Positions 36,768 to 45,840 of a DNA stretch of 50,477 bases are shown here, one piece after another. The notes below the pieces were generated by a model. That model was not told the DNA's origin. It searched no databases and saw only the letters and a program-made list of their open reading frames with translations. The DNA lies in contig CAMYJU010000022.1 of assembly GCA_947258795.1 (NCBI GenBank), forward strand, positions 1 to 50,477, read 5' to 3'. The translations under genes and the position numbers were made by a program. Numbering within the stretch: position 1 is the stretch's first letter; each line of letters starts with the position of its first letter. The stretch is from an uncultured Gammaproteobacteria bacterium. Lineage in GTDB: Bacteria > Pseudomonadota > Gammaproteobacteria > DRJJ01.

Positions 36768-37996
36768 GATGTACCGCCCTTTATACGCAGTCGGGCGTTA
36801 ACCCGTTTGCCCCTGGCGTTGGCTGAAAGGACTTCCACTTTCAGCTTTTGTCTGGTGAGTTGATCCTTGACCGGGTCCAGTCCGGCCAGTGACTTCAGGT
36901 CCAGTTCCAGTTCCAGGGTGCCTTTCTGGAACTTGATCGCGGTGACCCGGGTACCCTTGCTTGCAGCCAGCACGCCAGATGTTTTTGCCAGCAGGTCTGT
37001 GAAGCCGTGACCACGGCTACCGAGTGTGCGTTGCAGTTGGGTCAGTTGCTGTTGCATCTGCTGAACCGGGTCCTCGATACGTTTGATACTTGGGAAGGTC
37101 GAGCGGAACACCGCGGTCTGGTCTGCGCGGAGCTTGTCAATACGGGCGTTCAGGCTGCCGGTTTGCACGCTCATAAAGACCACCTGCAGCAGGATCACGA
37201 TCGCAATCATGATGGCCGGGGTGCGCCATGGTTTCAGCAGTCCGATAATCCGGCTTTGCGGGCGGTAGTCTCCCTGTAACAGGTTGATACCTGGTTTACT
37301 GTCATAACCCTGTTGCATTAGCTTGAGCGGGTTTTCGATACTGCGGATCTGCTCGCATCCGATTTCCTTTTCGCTTAACAGTTCCAACAGGCCATCGGGT
37401 ACGAACTCATCCCCCATATAGAGGTTGATCGCGGTGGGTTTGGGACCGCTGGTCTCGACCAGTGCCAGGCTGAGTAACTGGGTCAGGTTGTCATAGTCGG
37501 AGCTGAAGCCGGACTGCTCGCTGGTCCGCACCAGTACATTGTCTCCCTGTATCAGGATGCTCCAGCCGTTTTCGGGTAACGGGATGGCGAGTACGTCCGG
37601 TACGATGGCGTCCAGCTTGATATCCAGCTCGGTGCTCTTGTCTATCCATTCCTGGATCTGTTGCTGTTCGATCACGGCAACCGGTATCGCATCGTCTTCG
37701 GGGCGTTTGTCACCGTGGGCAAAGTGCAGTGTCTCGACATCACTGGCCAACTGGTCTTCCAGCGCATACGGGATGGCCTTCAGTGCACGTTGGCGGCTGC
37801 GGGTCGGGATCGCGGCCTGGGTCAGCGTGACCAGGTTACCCGGGACCAGTAATACGGCGGTTTGCCCGCGCGCGGCCTGGCAATCCTCGAGTGACTCCGC
37901 CCGGGTGATCTGGTTGTCGTGTTCATCCTCGTTGAACAGGCAACTGACTGACTGATCAGCTTCGGAAGGTATACGTATAAAAACCGTGTTACTCAC
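36764..37996 (-). CDS. gspL: Type II secretion protein GspL
   Basis: GspL (410 residues) links the GspE ATPase to the membrane platform. The N-terminal cytoplasmic actin-like domain contains VLLVPGNLVTLTQAAIPTRS (about 47-66) and AIPYALEDQLASDVETLHFA. One helix (about residues 256-275, TPAIMIAIVILLQVVFMSVQ) precedes a periplasmic ferredoxin-like domain. It starts immediately after gspK stops and overlaps gspM. Confidence 0.93.
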   Translation of the reverse strand: MSNTVFIRIPSEADQSVSCLFNEDEHDNQITRAESLEDCQAARGQTAVLLVPGNLVTLTQAAIPTRSRQRALKAIPYALEDQLASDVETLHFAHGDKRPEDDAIPVAVIEQQQIQEWIDKSTELDIKLDAIVPDVLAIPLPENGWSILIQGDNVLVRTSEQSGFSSDYDNLTQLLSLALVETSGPKPTAINLYMGDEFVPDGLLELLSEKEIGCEQIRSIENPLKLMQQGYDSKPGINLLQGDYRPQSRIIGLLKPWRTPAIMIAIVILLQVVFMSVQTGSLNARIDKLRADQTAVFRSTFPSIKRIEDPVQQMQQQLTQLQRTLGSRGHGFTDLLAKTSGVLAASKGTRVTAIKFQKGTLELELDLKSLAGLDPVKDQLTRQKLKVEVLSANARGKRVNARLRIKGGTS

Positions 37997-39040
37997 TTAT
38001 TCAAATCCCTGGGTACGGTACAGGACACCAATATTATTATTGTTACTGCGCTTCAATGCACTATGGGTTACCAGTTGCAGTTTATCCAGCTGTACCTGGG
38101 CCTCGACACGAAAGTAGCTGCTTTTGACATCGACCAGCTCCTTTAGCTGGGCGCCGGGTCGCCGGTCTTTCGGCAACAGCTTTTTCAGTTGTTCCTGAAA
38201 ATCCTGGTATGAATTGTAGGGTGTTTGCTCACGAATCTCCACGATTTCCTTGGCAGTTTCGGAATCTATTTCCTTGGCCAGCGCTGCGATCACCGTTGAA
38301 CTGGCCGTATTGACGTTGACCCTGGTGGTTTCCGGCAGTGCGGTGACGTAGGGTAACAGTTGTTCATACACTTCATGATCCACGCCCTTGACCAGGCGTA
38401 ACTCACTGATATGGGCGAGGCGCCGGTTTGCAGTACGGTAAGGGTTCTTGACTTCTGAATAGGCCAGGTCTTCGGCACCATCCGGGAAACGGGTGTCGAC
38501 GTTGGTATCCATCCAGTCGACCACGGCATCGGCGATCGATGTTTCCAGTTCAAGATCGGCCAGTAGACGCTTGAATGCCTTTAGCGCCCTGTCTGCCTGC
38601 TGTGGTGCCTGTTGTTCCTCGCCCGTTTTGTTTTCAGTATCGATAAACAGGTTGTTGATATTGAACTGTGCCTGCATGTCCCGGATCATGCCGCCGATTG
38701 AACCGCCGTCAATGGGTGTCAACGGTAATTCGCTGGCCCAGTCTTCATTGAGATGGTCCACTGTTTCGGTTTTTTCGTCATTGATGCGGTCACGTCTGAG
38801 GATGCCGCGGGCCCAGACCTCACCGCCCTGTGCATATTGCAGGGCCTGATCCCAGAGCAGGTGGTTACCGGTACGCCGGATACTAAGTTGCTGGTCGCTC
38901 ATCATATCGACCGAAATTATGGCTACCAGGCTGATAATCAGCATCGCTGTAATCAGGGCGACACCGGACTGCCTTGTCACCGAGGGTTCGGCCCTGAATT
39001 TCAGACTGCCTGCCCTGGTTGGAGTGTTGGTCGCTTGCAT
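37997..39040 (-). CDS. gspK: Type II secretion minor pseudopilin GspK
   Basis: GspK (347 residues) caps the pseudopilus tip with GspI and GspJ. The prepilin leader is long (SVTRQSG cleavage, then VALITAMLIISLVAIISVDM, about residues 26-45), with GV instead of GF at the processing site, as is usual for GspK. The large globular domain contains ADAVVDWMDTNVDTRFPDGA (about 166-185) and a helix-hairpin-helix-like region RVNVNTASSTVIAALAKEID. Its first base overlaps the last base of gspJ. Confidence 0.94.
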   Translation of the reverse strand: MQATNTPTRAGSLKFRAEPSVTRQSGVALITAMLIISLVAIISVDMMSDQQLSIRRTGNHLLWDQALQYAQGGEVWARGILRRDRINDEKTETVDHLNEDWASELPLTPIDGGSIGGMIRDMQAQFNINNLFIDTENKTGEEQQAPQQADRALKAFKRLLADLELETSIADAVVDWMDTNVDTRFPDGAEDLAYSEVKNPYRTANRRLAHISELRLVKGVDHEVYEQLLPYVTALPETTRVNVNTASSTVIAALAKEIDSETAKEIVEIREQTPYNSYQDFQEQLKKLLPKDRRPGAQLKELVDVKSSYFRVEAQVQLDKLQLVTHSALKRSNNNNIGVLYRTQGFE

Positions 39041-39723
39041 CAGCCTGCCTGTGCTCCCTGGCCGGCTTGCTGATCTTCGGGCAATGCGCCGGGCAAGCGG
39101 AACAGGCGTATGACCGGACCCCAGTCTTTCAGTTCCAGCGTGATTTCCAGTCCGGCAGGCAGGCCGGATGACTCACCATCCTGGTTTTGCTGTGGCGGCC
39201 ATTGCGGTACATACTGCTGTTCGGTATTCATGAAGCGTAACTTAACAGACTCAACACTCTGTAACAGATCGACCCGGTCCAGTTCGACTTCGGCGGCACG
39301 ATCCAGCCGTGGCCAGGTGGCCCGCTGCAATTTGTCATCATCCAGAAAATAGGCGACCCGGCGTAAATGGCTGCGTGTCAGCCTGAGCGGGTTACCGACC
39401 CCGCCGCGGGTAAGCTGTAACAGCACGGGGCCATTGGTATTGCCGATAAACGCGGTTTGCGTATCACCAAACTCATCGCGGATTGGACGATCGGTGGCCT
39501 GGGTCAGGTCACGCGACAGTATCATGATGGTGCTTTCCAGTTCCGCCAGTCGGGCAGCCGTGTTCTCGGTCGATGCGCGGTTGCGCAATACGTTACTCAT
39601 GCCGTTAAAGGCGATCACCCATACCAGCGCAAAAATCGCTACCGCGACAATCATTTCCAGCAGGGTGAATCCGGCCCGGGTGGCCGCGATAATGCGCTGC
39701 GCTGGCAGGTGTACGCGCTTCAT
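39040..39723 (-). CDS. gspJ: Type II secretion minor pseudopilin GspJ
   Basis: GspJ (227 residues) is a minor pseudopilin of the tip complex. The leader ends at G|FTLLEMIVAVAIFALVWVIA (about residues 18-38) with the required Glu at +5. Beyond the helix, SRDLTQATDRPIRDEFGDTQ and LTRSHLRRVAYFLDDDKL are typical. It overlaps gspI by four bases and gspK by one, consistent with translational coupling. Confidence 0.93.
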   Translation of the reverse strand: MKRVHLPAQRIIAATRAGFTLLEMIVAVAIFALVWVIAFNGMSNVLRNRASTENTAARLAELESTIMILSRDLTQATDRPIRDEFGDTQTAFIGNTNGPVLLQLTRGGVGNPLRLTRSHLRRVAYFLDDDKLQRATWPRLDRAAEVELDRVDLLQSVESVKLRFMNTEQQYVPQWPPQQNQDGESSGLPAGLEITLELKDWGPVIRLFRLPGALPEDQQAGQGAQAG

Positions 39724-40094
39724 CCGGGCTTGCCTACAAACCCGATCAGGCTCGATATCGGGTCTTCATCGGCGGCATCGGCGCGAACCTCGATCTCCAG
39801 TCGGCGTACGTCTGCGTCCGGGGTATTCTGTACATCGACACTCCACGCCCAGTCACGATTGGCCATGGTGGTGCTGCCCTTGATTCGCCCGGCCTTGGGC
39901 CAGGTCCTGCTCAGAGTAATCTCATTCATTTTGTTCACTGCGACCCAATGAGCCAATGTTGTGTCACGCAGGGAACCCAGGTTTCGGGTATAACTGGTTG
40001 TGGCCTTGACCACGGCCGATAATGCAATAGCCAGAATGGCCAGTGAGACGATGACTTCCAGTAAGCTGAATCCTGTGGTTACTTGTTTGTGCAT
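39720..40094 (-). CDS. gspI: Type II secretion minor pseudopilin GspI
   Basis: GspI (124 residues) begins MHKQVTTG|FSLLEVIVSLAI, a short prepilin leader with cleavage after Gly8 and Glu at +5. The rest (ALSAVVKATTSYTRNLGSLR, WVAVNKMNEITL) matches the family. It forms the tip complex with GspJ and GspK. It follows gspH by 20 bases. Confidence 0.94.
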   Translation of the reverse strand: MHKQVTTGFSLLEVIVSLAILAIALSAVVKATTSYTRNLGSLRDTTLAHWVAVNKMNEITLSRTWPKAGRIKGSTTMANRDWAWSVDVQNTPDADVRRLEIEVRADAADEDPISSLIGFVGKPG

Positions 40095-40114
40095 GTCACT
40101 GGCCTGCTATGCGC

Positions 40115-40684
40115 TTACAGTTGTTCACCCTGTTGCTCGATGGTAAGGATGCCGCTGGTGCGTGCCTCAATAAATACGGCTATCGGACTGCCGACGGATT
40201 CCAGTGTCAGCCGGAACGGGGTCAGCTCACCGGTCGGATAAACGGCGACCTGCGGTAGTTCGTCGTCGTCGTCCTTTTTCTGTTCTGACTGTTCGATCTG
40301 TTCCGGGTCGGTATCTTCGATTTGTTCGAATTCCAGGTTCAGGGTCTCATCAAGCTTACGCCTGCGCAGTAGGCGGTCTTCCAGATCGGTCCATTTCTTG
40401 TCGGCCAGTTTCATGAAGCGGTAACTGGTATGGTCGAAACGTATGCCGAGTATCGCGGTATTCAGTATCGCTTCTTCACGAGCCAGATCGACCAGGGCCT
40501 TGATGCGCTGTGCCTCACGCATGGCCACTTCACCTTCTGTTCGTCCCGGGATATTAATCAATAGCAGGCCAATCATCATGCCGGCGATGAAGATGACAGC
40601 CATGAGCTCCAGCAGCGTAAAGCCGCTGGAAGAGGGTTTGTTACAGGTTCCAGTTTCCGATGTCGTCATCTTGAGTCTGGTCAT
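40115..40684 (-). CDS. gspH: Type II secretion minor pseudopilin GspH
   Basis: GspH (189 residues) has the prepilin motif SSSG|FTLLELMAVIFIAGMMIG (about residues 18-39), followed by AQRIKALVDLAREEAILNTA. An acidic insertion (EDTDPEQIEQSEQKKDDDDE, about 122-141) is unusual and probably forms a surface loop. The start at 40684 overlaps gspG by 44 bases and has a GGA element upstream; an ATG five codons later (40669) is possible. Confidence 0.9.
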   Translation of the reverse strand: MTRLKMTTSETGTCNKPSSSGFTLLELMAVIFIAGMMIGLLLINIPGRTEGEVAMREAQRIKALVDLAREEAILNTAILGIRFDHTSYRFMKLADKKWTDLEDRLLRRRKLDETLNLEFEQIEDTDPEQIEQSEQKKDDDDELPQVAVYPTGELTPFRLTLESVGSPIAVFIEARTSGILTIEQQGEQL

Positions 40685-41087
40685 CCGGTCCGGTCGAATA
40701 GATGTCTATCTCACCACGAATACCCGGGCTCAGGTATTTGTAGTTGTTGCCCCAGGGGTCTTTGTTTATTCGCTTGAGATAACCACCTTTTTGCCAGTTT
40801 TTGGCGTCTTCGGGTTTATTGACCAGTGCATCCAGTCCTTGTTCCGTGTCCGGGTAACTGAAATTGTGCAGCTTGTACATTTCCATGGCCTGTTCCAGTG
40901 CCTGGATGTCCGCTTTTGCCTTGGTGATGCGGGCCTCTTCCGGGTGCTGCATGAAATTGGGTACCACCATGGCCGCCAATATGCCGAGGATAATGACCAC
41001 GACCATTACCTCGATCAGAGTGAAACCGGCCTGCAGACGCCGTCGTGCCATATCCGAATTTAAACCTGTTTTACTAATACTTATCAT
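40641..41087 (-). CDS. gspG: Type II secretion major pseudopilin GspG
   Basis: GspG (148 residues) is the main pseudopilus subunit. The prepilin site is RRRLQAG|FTLIEVMVVVIIL (Gly21), and the C-terminal calcium-site region (YSTGPDDQTQDDDIGNWNL) is typical. The start at 41087 has AGGA about 8 bases upstream. The alternative ATG at 41051 would give a shorter, nine-residue leader but has no ribosome-binding site. It is the first gene of the gsp cluster, behind the palindromic promoter region at 41171-41189. Confidence 0.95.
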   Translation of the reverse strand: MISISKTGLNSDMARRRLQAGFTLIEVMVVVIILGILAAMVVPNFMQHPEEARITKAKADIQALEQAMEMYKLHNFSYPDTEQGLDALVNKPEDAKNWQKGGYLKRINKDPWGNNYKYLSPGIRGEIDIYSTGPDDQTQDDDIGNWNL

Positions 41088-41170
41088 ATTCTAGTCCTGG
41101 TTCCTTGCGATACATAGCCGATGCGGGATGCTTGCGCAGTCAATGCACATGCCCGCCAAACAGGCTGTTT

Positions 41171-41189
41171 GACACTATATTATAGTGTC
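41171..41189. promoter_or_regulatory. Perfect 19-bp palindrome over the probable gsp promoter
   Basis: GACACTATATTATAGTGTC has perfect 9-bp arms around one central base. Read on the minus strand it contains a consensus -10, TATAAT (41184-41179), 92 bases before the gspG start. A repressor bound here would block the gsp promoter. The rfbD start lies 107 bases to the right, so the site could affect both directions. No match to a regulator consensus that I know was found. Confidence 0.6.
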
Positions 41190-41295
41190 TGGGTCGATAC
41201 AAACCTGCCCCGGGTCGATAGCTGAAAGATGTGACCCATACCACGCCCGAGATGATACGATAGCGGGCCTGTCATCAGGCTACTGGATATCAACG

Positions 41296-42192
41296 ATGCA
41301 ACGTATTGTATTACTGGGTAAGAACGGACAACTGGGCCACGAAATGGCCGCACGACTGGGCGAAATCGGTGAGCTTCATGCATTTGACCGTCACGGCCTC
41401 AACCTGGGCAATGATGATCAGATTCGTAGTCTGATACGTGACATCAAACCGGGGCTGATCGTCAATACGGCGGCCTATACCGCCGTGGACAAGGCAGAAC
41501 AGGAGCCGGAGCTGGCCCGCCAGATCAATAGCCGGGCCCCGCAGGTACTGGCCGAAGAGGCCAGAGCTTGTAAAGCCTTACTGGTCCACTATTCGACCGA
41601 TTATGTCTTCAATGGTCAGGGTGAACAGCCCTGGACCGAGGATCAGCCGACCGACCCGTTGAATGTGTATGGCCAGACCAAGCGCGATGGTGAACTGGCC
41701 ATTACAGAAACCGGTTGTGCCCATCTGATTTTCCGCACTTCCTGGGTATATGGCATACATGGGGCTAATTTCGTCAAGACCATGTTGCGCCTGGCGCGGG
41801 AGCGTAGTGAGCTGAGCATTGTCGATGACCAGATCGGTGCCCCGACCTCGGCAGCGGTCATCGCCGCTACCAGTATCGCCATCCTGCGTCAGGCTCAACC
41901 GCCTTTCGTTGAATATTTTAAAGATTTATCAGGCATTTATCACCTGGTGTGTGGTGGCGAGACCAGCTGGTACCGGTTTGCGCTACAAATCTTCACCGAG
42001 GCCCGCACACACGGTGAGACCCTGGCGCTACAACAGGTAAATCCGATACCAAGTTCAGCCTATCCGGTGCCGGCGCTCAGACCATTGAATTCACGCCTGA
42101 GTACCGAAAAGATCCGCCGGTCCTTCAATGTGGCCCTGCCGGACTGGGAGTCGGCCCTGGTGGACTGTTTTCCTGAGATCATGAGTACCTGA
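41296..42192 (+). CDS. rfbD: dTDP-4-dehydrorhamnose reductase
   Basis: RfbD/RmlD (298 residues) reduces dTDP-4-keto-L-rhamnose to dTDP-L-rhamnose with NAD(P)H for surface polysaccharides. Features are the nucleotide loop LLGKNGQLGHEM (about residues 6-17), NTAAYTAVDKAEQEPELA, the YSTDYVFNG segment, the catalytic YGQTKRDGELA (Tyr-X3-Lys, about 129) and FRTSWVYG. The start at ATG 41296 fits the family; the frame is open upstream but begins in non-homologous sequence. The other rml genes are not in the window. It probably serves the exopolysaccharide connected with the neighbouring exosortase genes. Confidence 0.92.
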   Translation: MQRIVLLGKNGQLGHEMAARLGEIGELHAFDRHGLNLGNDDQIRSLIRDIKPGLIVNTAAYTAVDKAEQEPELARQINSRAPQVLAEEARACKALLVHYSTDYVFNGQGEQPWTEDQPTDPLNVYGQTKRDGELAITETGCAHLIFRTSWVYGIHGANFVKTMLRLARERSELSIVDDQIGAPTSAAVIAATSIAILRQAQPPFVEYFKDLSGIYHLVCGGETSWYRFALQIFTEARTHGETLALQQVNPIPSSAYPVPALRPLNSRLSTEKIRRSFNVALPDWESALVDCFPEIMST

Positions 42193-42328
42193 TGATTGTC
42201 CCGGCTTGCTGCTGTCCGGCTATGAATTCGCCCCGGCTTGTGCGATCATAGTGCTTGATATGAATTGATAACAGGCTGATTTATAAAAACTATTTACGCA
42301 TCTCGATATGGCCTGAGCTATGTGAATT

Positions 42329-42358
42329 CATGCGTGTTACTAACTGAAAGCACGCATG
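42329..42358. promoter_or_regulatory. Inverted repeat before prsK
   Basis: CATGCGTG (42329-42336) and CACGCATG (42351-42358) are perfect 8-bp arms 14 bases apart, ending 28 bases before the prsK start. They could be an operator or a 5' leader hairpin. The rest of the 194-base rfbD-prsK gap shows no further clear element, and no sigma-54 promoter was recognised. Confidence 0.4.
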
Positions 42359-42386
42359 CTTTGGAGATAACCCGGGATTTTATTCT

Positions 42387-44465
42387 GTGCAGATAGGAAT
42401 AATCGGTTACCTTTTTTCTTGTGCGGCCTTTCTGGTGATGGCGGTTTTATTGCTGACCAGCTGGAAGGGGAGACTGCTTGGCGGTTTACTGGTTCTGGCG
42501 GTGCTGTCCCAGCTGTTCTGGTCCGGGATGCAGGCCTATGAATTGGCTATCCAGCCATATGACTACGGGCACTATGTATACGTTGAGTGGTTGCGCTATG
42601 CAGTATGGATACTCTTTATACTGAAGCTGCTCGACCTGGTTCGCGCCGGCAACACCGTCTCAGGACAACGCTGGATATCGCTGATGACGCTGGGTGCGAT
42701 TGGAGTGGCCCTGGTGGTTACGGTCTACCTGCAGCATTTTGCGCTTGAAATGTGGGCGGTCAAGAAGACTTTCTATCACTCGATCGTCAATCTGTCCCTG
42801 AGCCTGGTTGCGCTGATGTTGACCGAGCAACTGTTTCGAAATTCCCGCCTGGAAAAACGCTGGTCGGTCAAATACCTGTTTCTGGGTCTGATCACCCTGT
42901 TTGGTTTCGATTTTCTGCTCTATGCCGATGCGATCCTGTTCAAAATGCTGGACAAGAACCTGTGGCTGGCGCGTGGTTTTGTCAATTCGATCGCGATGCC
43001 CCTGCTGGCGATAGCTGCCGCCCGTAACAAACAGTGGTCTGTAGACATTTTTGTTTCACGCAAGCTGGTATTTTATTCCACCAGCCTGATGGCGGCAGGC
43101 CTGTACCTGATCATCATGGCCGGAGCCGGCTACTACATCCAGCGCTATGGCGGTGACTGGGGTGATGTGTTTGTCACCGTTTTTATGTTTCTCGCGTTTA
43201 TCCTGCTGGTGTTACTGCTGTTTTCAGATACGCTCAGGGCGTATATCAAGCTGAATCTGAGCAAGCATTTCTTCCGTTATAAATATGACTACCGGGAAGA
43301 ATGGTTAAAACTCACAGAGCAGATGTCTCATACCACGATAGGCTCTGAATTACACAAGGTAGTTATTCGTTCACTGGCAGATATCATGGACTGCAGTGGC
43401 GGTATGCTATGGTTGCGTGAAGAGGCGGTTGGATATGTTTGCATGGCGCATCGCAATATTGATGCCCCGGACCATGTTATTGCACTGAATGATCCGCTGA
43501 TACAGGATTTGCGTGAGCGGCAGGAGATTATCGATATACACGATTTCTGGAAAAGCAATAACGAGGAAATGAATGGGATTGTCCCGGGCTGGTTATACGA
43601 GATGAAAAAGCCCTGGCTGGTGATCCCGCTTATCCACCAGGAACAGCTGTTTGGGTTTGTCATATTGAACAGGTCCAGGATTGAAAGGGATATCAACTGG
43701 GAAGACCGCGATTTGCTCAACGCAGCCTCGTTTCATGTGGCCAGTTATCTGGCTTTCTGGCAGGCGACCGAGGCGCTGAAACAGGGCGACCAGTTCGCCG
43801 CCTTTAACCGGTTATCTTCGTTTGTAGTACATGATCTGAAGAACCTGATCATGCAACTGAGCCTGGTGGTCAAGAATTCCGAGAAATTTAGGGATAATCC
43901 CGAGTTTTACAAAGACGCGTTCAAAACCGTCAGAAATGCGACTGATAAGATGCAGCGTCTTCTGGAACAGCTTGCCAAGGGCCGGTTTGAGATTAAAAAA
44001 CCGGAAGTCCTGCAATTAGGCGGTATACTGGAACAGGTGGTAAAAGAGTTTTCGGGTTACATGCCTGTGCCCGTGCTTGAGTCGGATCTGGATGATGTCA
44101 GGTTAGCTGCCAGCCGTGACCGCTTTGTGTCGGTGCTGGGGCACTTGATACGTAATGCCCAGGAAGCGACGTCTGATGACGGGCGGGTTACTGTTCGTGC
44201 AGAACAGCAGGGCCGCCAGGTCATGGTCAGTATCGAGGATACCGGTCATGGTATGGATATGCAGTTTATACGAGAGAAACTGTTTAAACCATTTGAAACA
44301 ACCAAGGGTAATGCGGGTATGGGAGTTGGCGTATATGAAAGCCGGGAATTTATTCAGTCTATCGGAGGCAGGATGGAAGTGATGAGTAAACCAGGTTCGG
44401 GAACGACCATCATTATCTCCCTTCCTTGTTATGAAAAGGATGAGCAAGAGGGGGTTGAGGTGTGA
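42387..44465 (+). CDS. prsK: PEP-CTERM system sensor histidine kinase PrsK
   Basis: PrsK (692 residues) is the sensor of the PrsK-PrsR pair linked to exosortase A. The N-terminal third is a bundle of about eight membrane helices (residues 5-290). A GAF-type domain follows (about 310-465, LADIMDCSGGMLWLREEAV). The kinase part has the phospho-acceptor His482 in FVVHDLKNLIMQLSLVVKNS and ATP-site motifs LGHLIRNAQEAT, IEDTGHGMD and GNAGMGVGVYESREF. The start is GTG at 42387. Its stop overlaps the prsR start (GTGA), so the two are co-translated. It is adjacent to xrtA. Confidence 0.92.
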   Translation: MQIGIIGYLFSCAAFLVMAVLLLTSWKGRLLGGLLVLAVLSQLFWSGMQAYELAIQPYDYGHYVYVEWLRYAVWILFILKLLDLVRAGNTVSGQRWISLMTLGAIGVALVVTVYLQHFALEMWAVKKTFYHSIVNLSLSLVALMLTEQLFRNSRLEKRWSVKYLFLGLITLFGFDFLLYADAILFKMLDKNLWLARGFVNSIAMPLLAIAAARNKQWSVDIFVSRKLVFYSTSLMAAGLYLIIMAGAGYYIQRYGGDWGDVFVTVFMFLAFILLVLLLFSDTLRAYIKLNLSKHFFRYKYDYREEWLKLTEQMSHTTIGSELHKVVIRSLADIMDCSGGMLWLREEAVGYVCMAHRNIDAPDHVIALNDPLIQDLRERQEIIDIHDFWKSNNEEMNGIVPGWLYEMKKPWLVIPLIHQEQLFGFVILNRSRIERDINWEDRDLLNAASFHVASYLAFWQATEALKQGDQFAAFNRLSSFVVHDLKNLIMQLSLVVKNSEKFRDNPEFYKDAFKTVRNATDKMQRLLEQLAKGRFEIKKPEVLQLGGILEQVVKEFSGYMPVPVLESDLDDVRLAASRDRFVSVLGHLIRNAQEATSDDGRVTVRAEQQGRQVMVSIEDTGHGMDMQFIREKLFKPFETTKGNAGMGVGVYESREFIQSIGGRMEVMSKPGSGTTIIISLPCYEKDEQEGVEV

Positions 44466-45823
44466 CGACCACAAAGGATGTAAAAAGCCTCCTTATAGTT
44501 GAAGACGATGAGGGTCTGCAAAGCCAGTTGAAATGGTCCTTTGAGGGATATGAAGTGCATATTGCCGGTGATCGTCACGAGGCCATATCGATGTTACGCC
44601 GTTTTACCCCTACTGTTGTGACGCTGGATCTGGGTCTGCCACCTGATCCAACCAATGCCAGCGAGGGCTTTGCAACGCTTGAGGAAATCAACAACCTGCT
44701 TCCCGATACCAAGATTATCGTGGTAACCGGAAATGATGACCGGGAAAACGCGCTCAAGGCCATCAGTCTGGGTGCATACGACTTTTACCAGAAGCCTATT
44801 GATCCCGATGTACTGAAGATTATTGTTGATCGCGCATACCAGTTGCATATGCTCGAGCAGGAAAACCGGGAGCTGGTCAGCAAGCAGACCGGGTCACCTA
44901 TGGATGGACTGATTACCAACAGCCCCGAGATGCTTTCAATTTGCCGCTTGATCGAGAAAGTGGCACCTACGGATGCGACGGTATTACTACTCGGGGACAG
45001 TGGCACAGGCAAGGAGGTGCTAGCCAGGGCGATACATGGTCTGAGTCCCAGGAAAGATGAGTCTTTTGTTGCAATTAATTGCGCGGCTATTCCGGAAAAC
45101 CTGCTTGAAAGCGAGTTGTTCGGACATGAAAAAGGGGCCTTCACCGGTGCGAGTAAGCAAGTAATCGGTAAGGTGGAAATGGCCAATGGTGGGACGCTGT
45201 TTCTGGACGAGCTGGGTGATTTGCCACAGCAGTTGCAGCCCAAGATGTTACGCTTTTTGCAGGAGCGCGTGATCGAACGGGTTGGCGGGCGTGAAGAGAT
45301 TCCGCTGGATGTGCGCGTGGTTTGTGCAACACATCGTGATCTTGAGTCCATGATTGCCTCTGGAGATTTCAGGCAGGACCTGTACTACCGTATCAGTGAA
45401 ATCAGTATCGATATTCCTTCGCTAAAGGACAGGACAGGTGACGCGGTATTGCTTGCCAAGACCTTTCTACTGCGTTTTGCAGAGGAAAACAATTCACCGG
45501 TCAGGAACTTCACACGTGAGGCTATGGAAGCGATCGAACATTATGGCTGGCCTGGTAATGTCCGTGAGCTCGAAAACAGGATAAAGCGAGCGGTGATTAT
45601 GGCCGATGGCAGTTCTATTACCCCTGAAGAACTGCAATTCAATCAGGATGCTGAAGGAGAGCATATGGCGATAAACCTGCGTGAGGTGCGAGAGCGGGCG
45701 GAAAAGGATGCGATACTGCGGGCTATTGCCTATGCGGATAATAATGTGTCCAGGGCTGCCGAATACCTCGGGGTCAGCAGGCCAACACTATATGACCTGA
45801 TGAATAAATATAGTCTGAAATAA
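44462..45823 (+). CDS. prsR: PEP-CTERM system sigma-54 response regulator PrsR
   Basis: PrsR (453 residues) combines a receiver domain (acidic pocket EDD at 14-16, phospho-acceptor Asp56 in VTLDLGLPP), a sigma-54 activator ATPase and a Fis-type helix-turn-helix. The ATPase has Walker A LLLGDSGTGKEVLA (about 175-188), ESELFGHEKGAFTGASKQ with the GAFTGA loop, and the conserved GGTLFLDELGDLP. The DNA-binding helix is VSRAAEYLGVSRPTLYDLMN (about 430-449). It activates sigma-54 promoters of exosortase-associated and exopolysaccharide genes, going by related systems. The GTG start overlaps prsK by four bases. Confidence 0.95.
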   Translation: MTTTKDVKSLLIVEDDEGLQSQLKWSFEGYEVHIAGDRHEAISMLRRFTPTVVTLDLGLPPDPTNASEGFATLEEINNLLPDTKIIVVTGNDDRENALKAISLGAYDFYQKPIDPDVLKIIVDRAYQLHMLEQENRELVSKQTGSPMDGLITNSPEMLSICRLIEKVAPTDATVLLLGDSGTGKEVLARAIHGLSPRKDESFVAINCAAIPENLLESELFGHEKGAFTGASKQVIGKVEMANGGTLFLDELGDLPQQLQPKMLRFLQERVIERVGGREEIPLDVRVVCATHRDLESMIASGDFRQDLYYRISEISIDIPSLKDRTGDAVLLAKTFLLRFAEENNSPVRNFTREAMEAIEHYGWPGNVRELENRIKRAVIMADGSSITPEELQFNQDAEGEHMAINLREVRERAEKDAILRAIAYADNNVSRAAEYLGVSRPTLYDLMNKYSLK

Positions 45824-45840
45824 GGCAGGATGTGTCTCAC

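Noticed and set aside
42193-42386. Sigma-54 promoter before prsK
   Set aside because: PrsR is a sigma-54 activator, but no TGGC-N8-TTGC type pair with correct spacing could be found by eye here.
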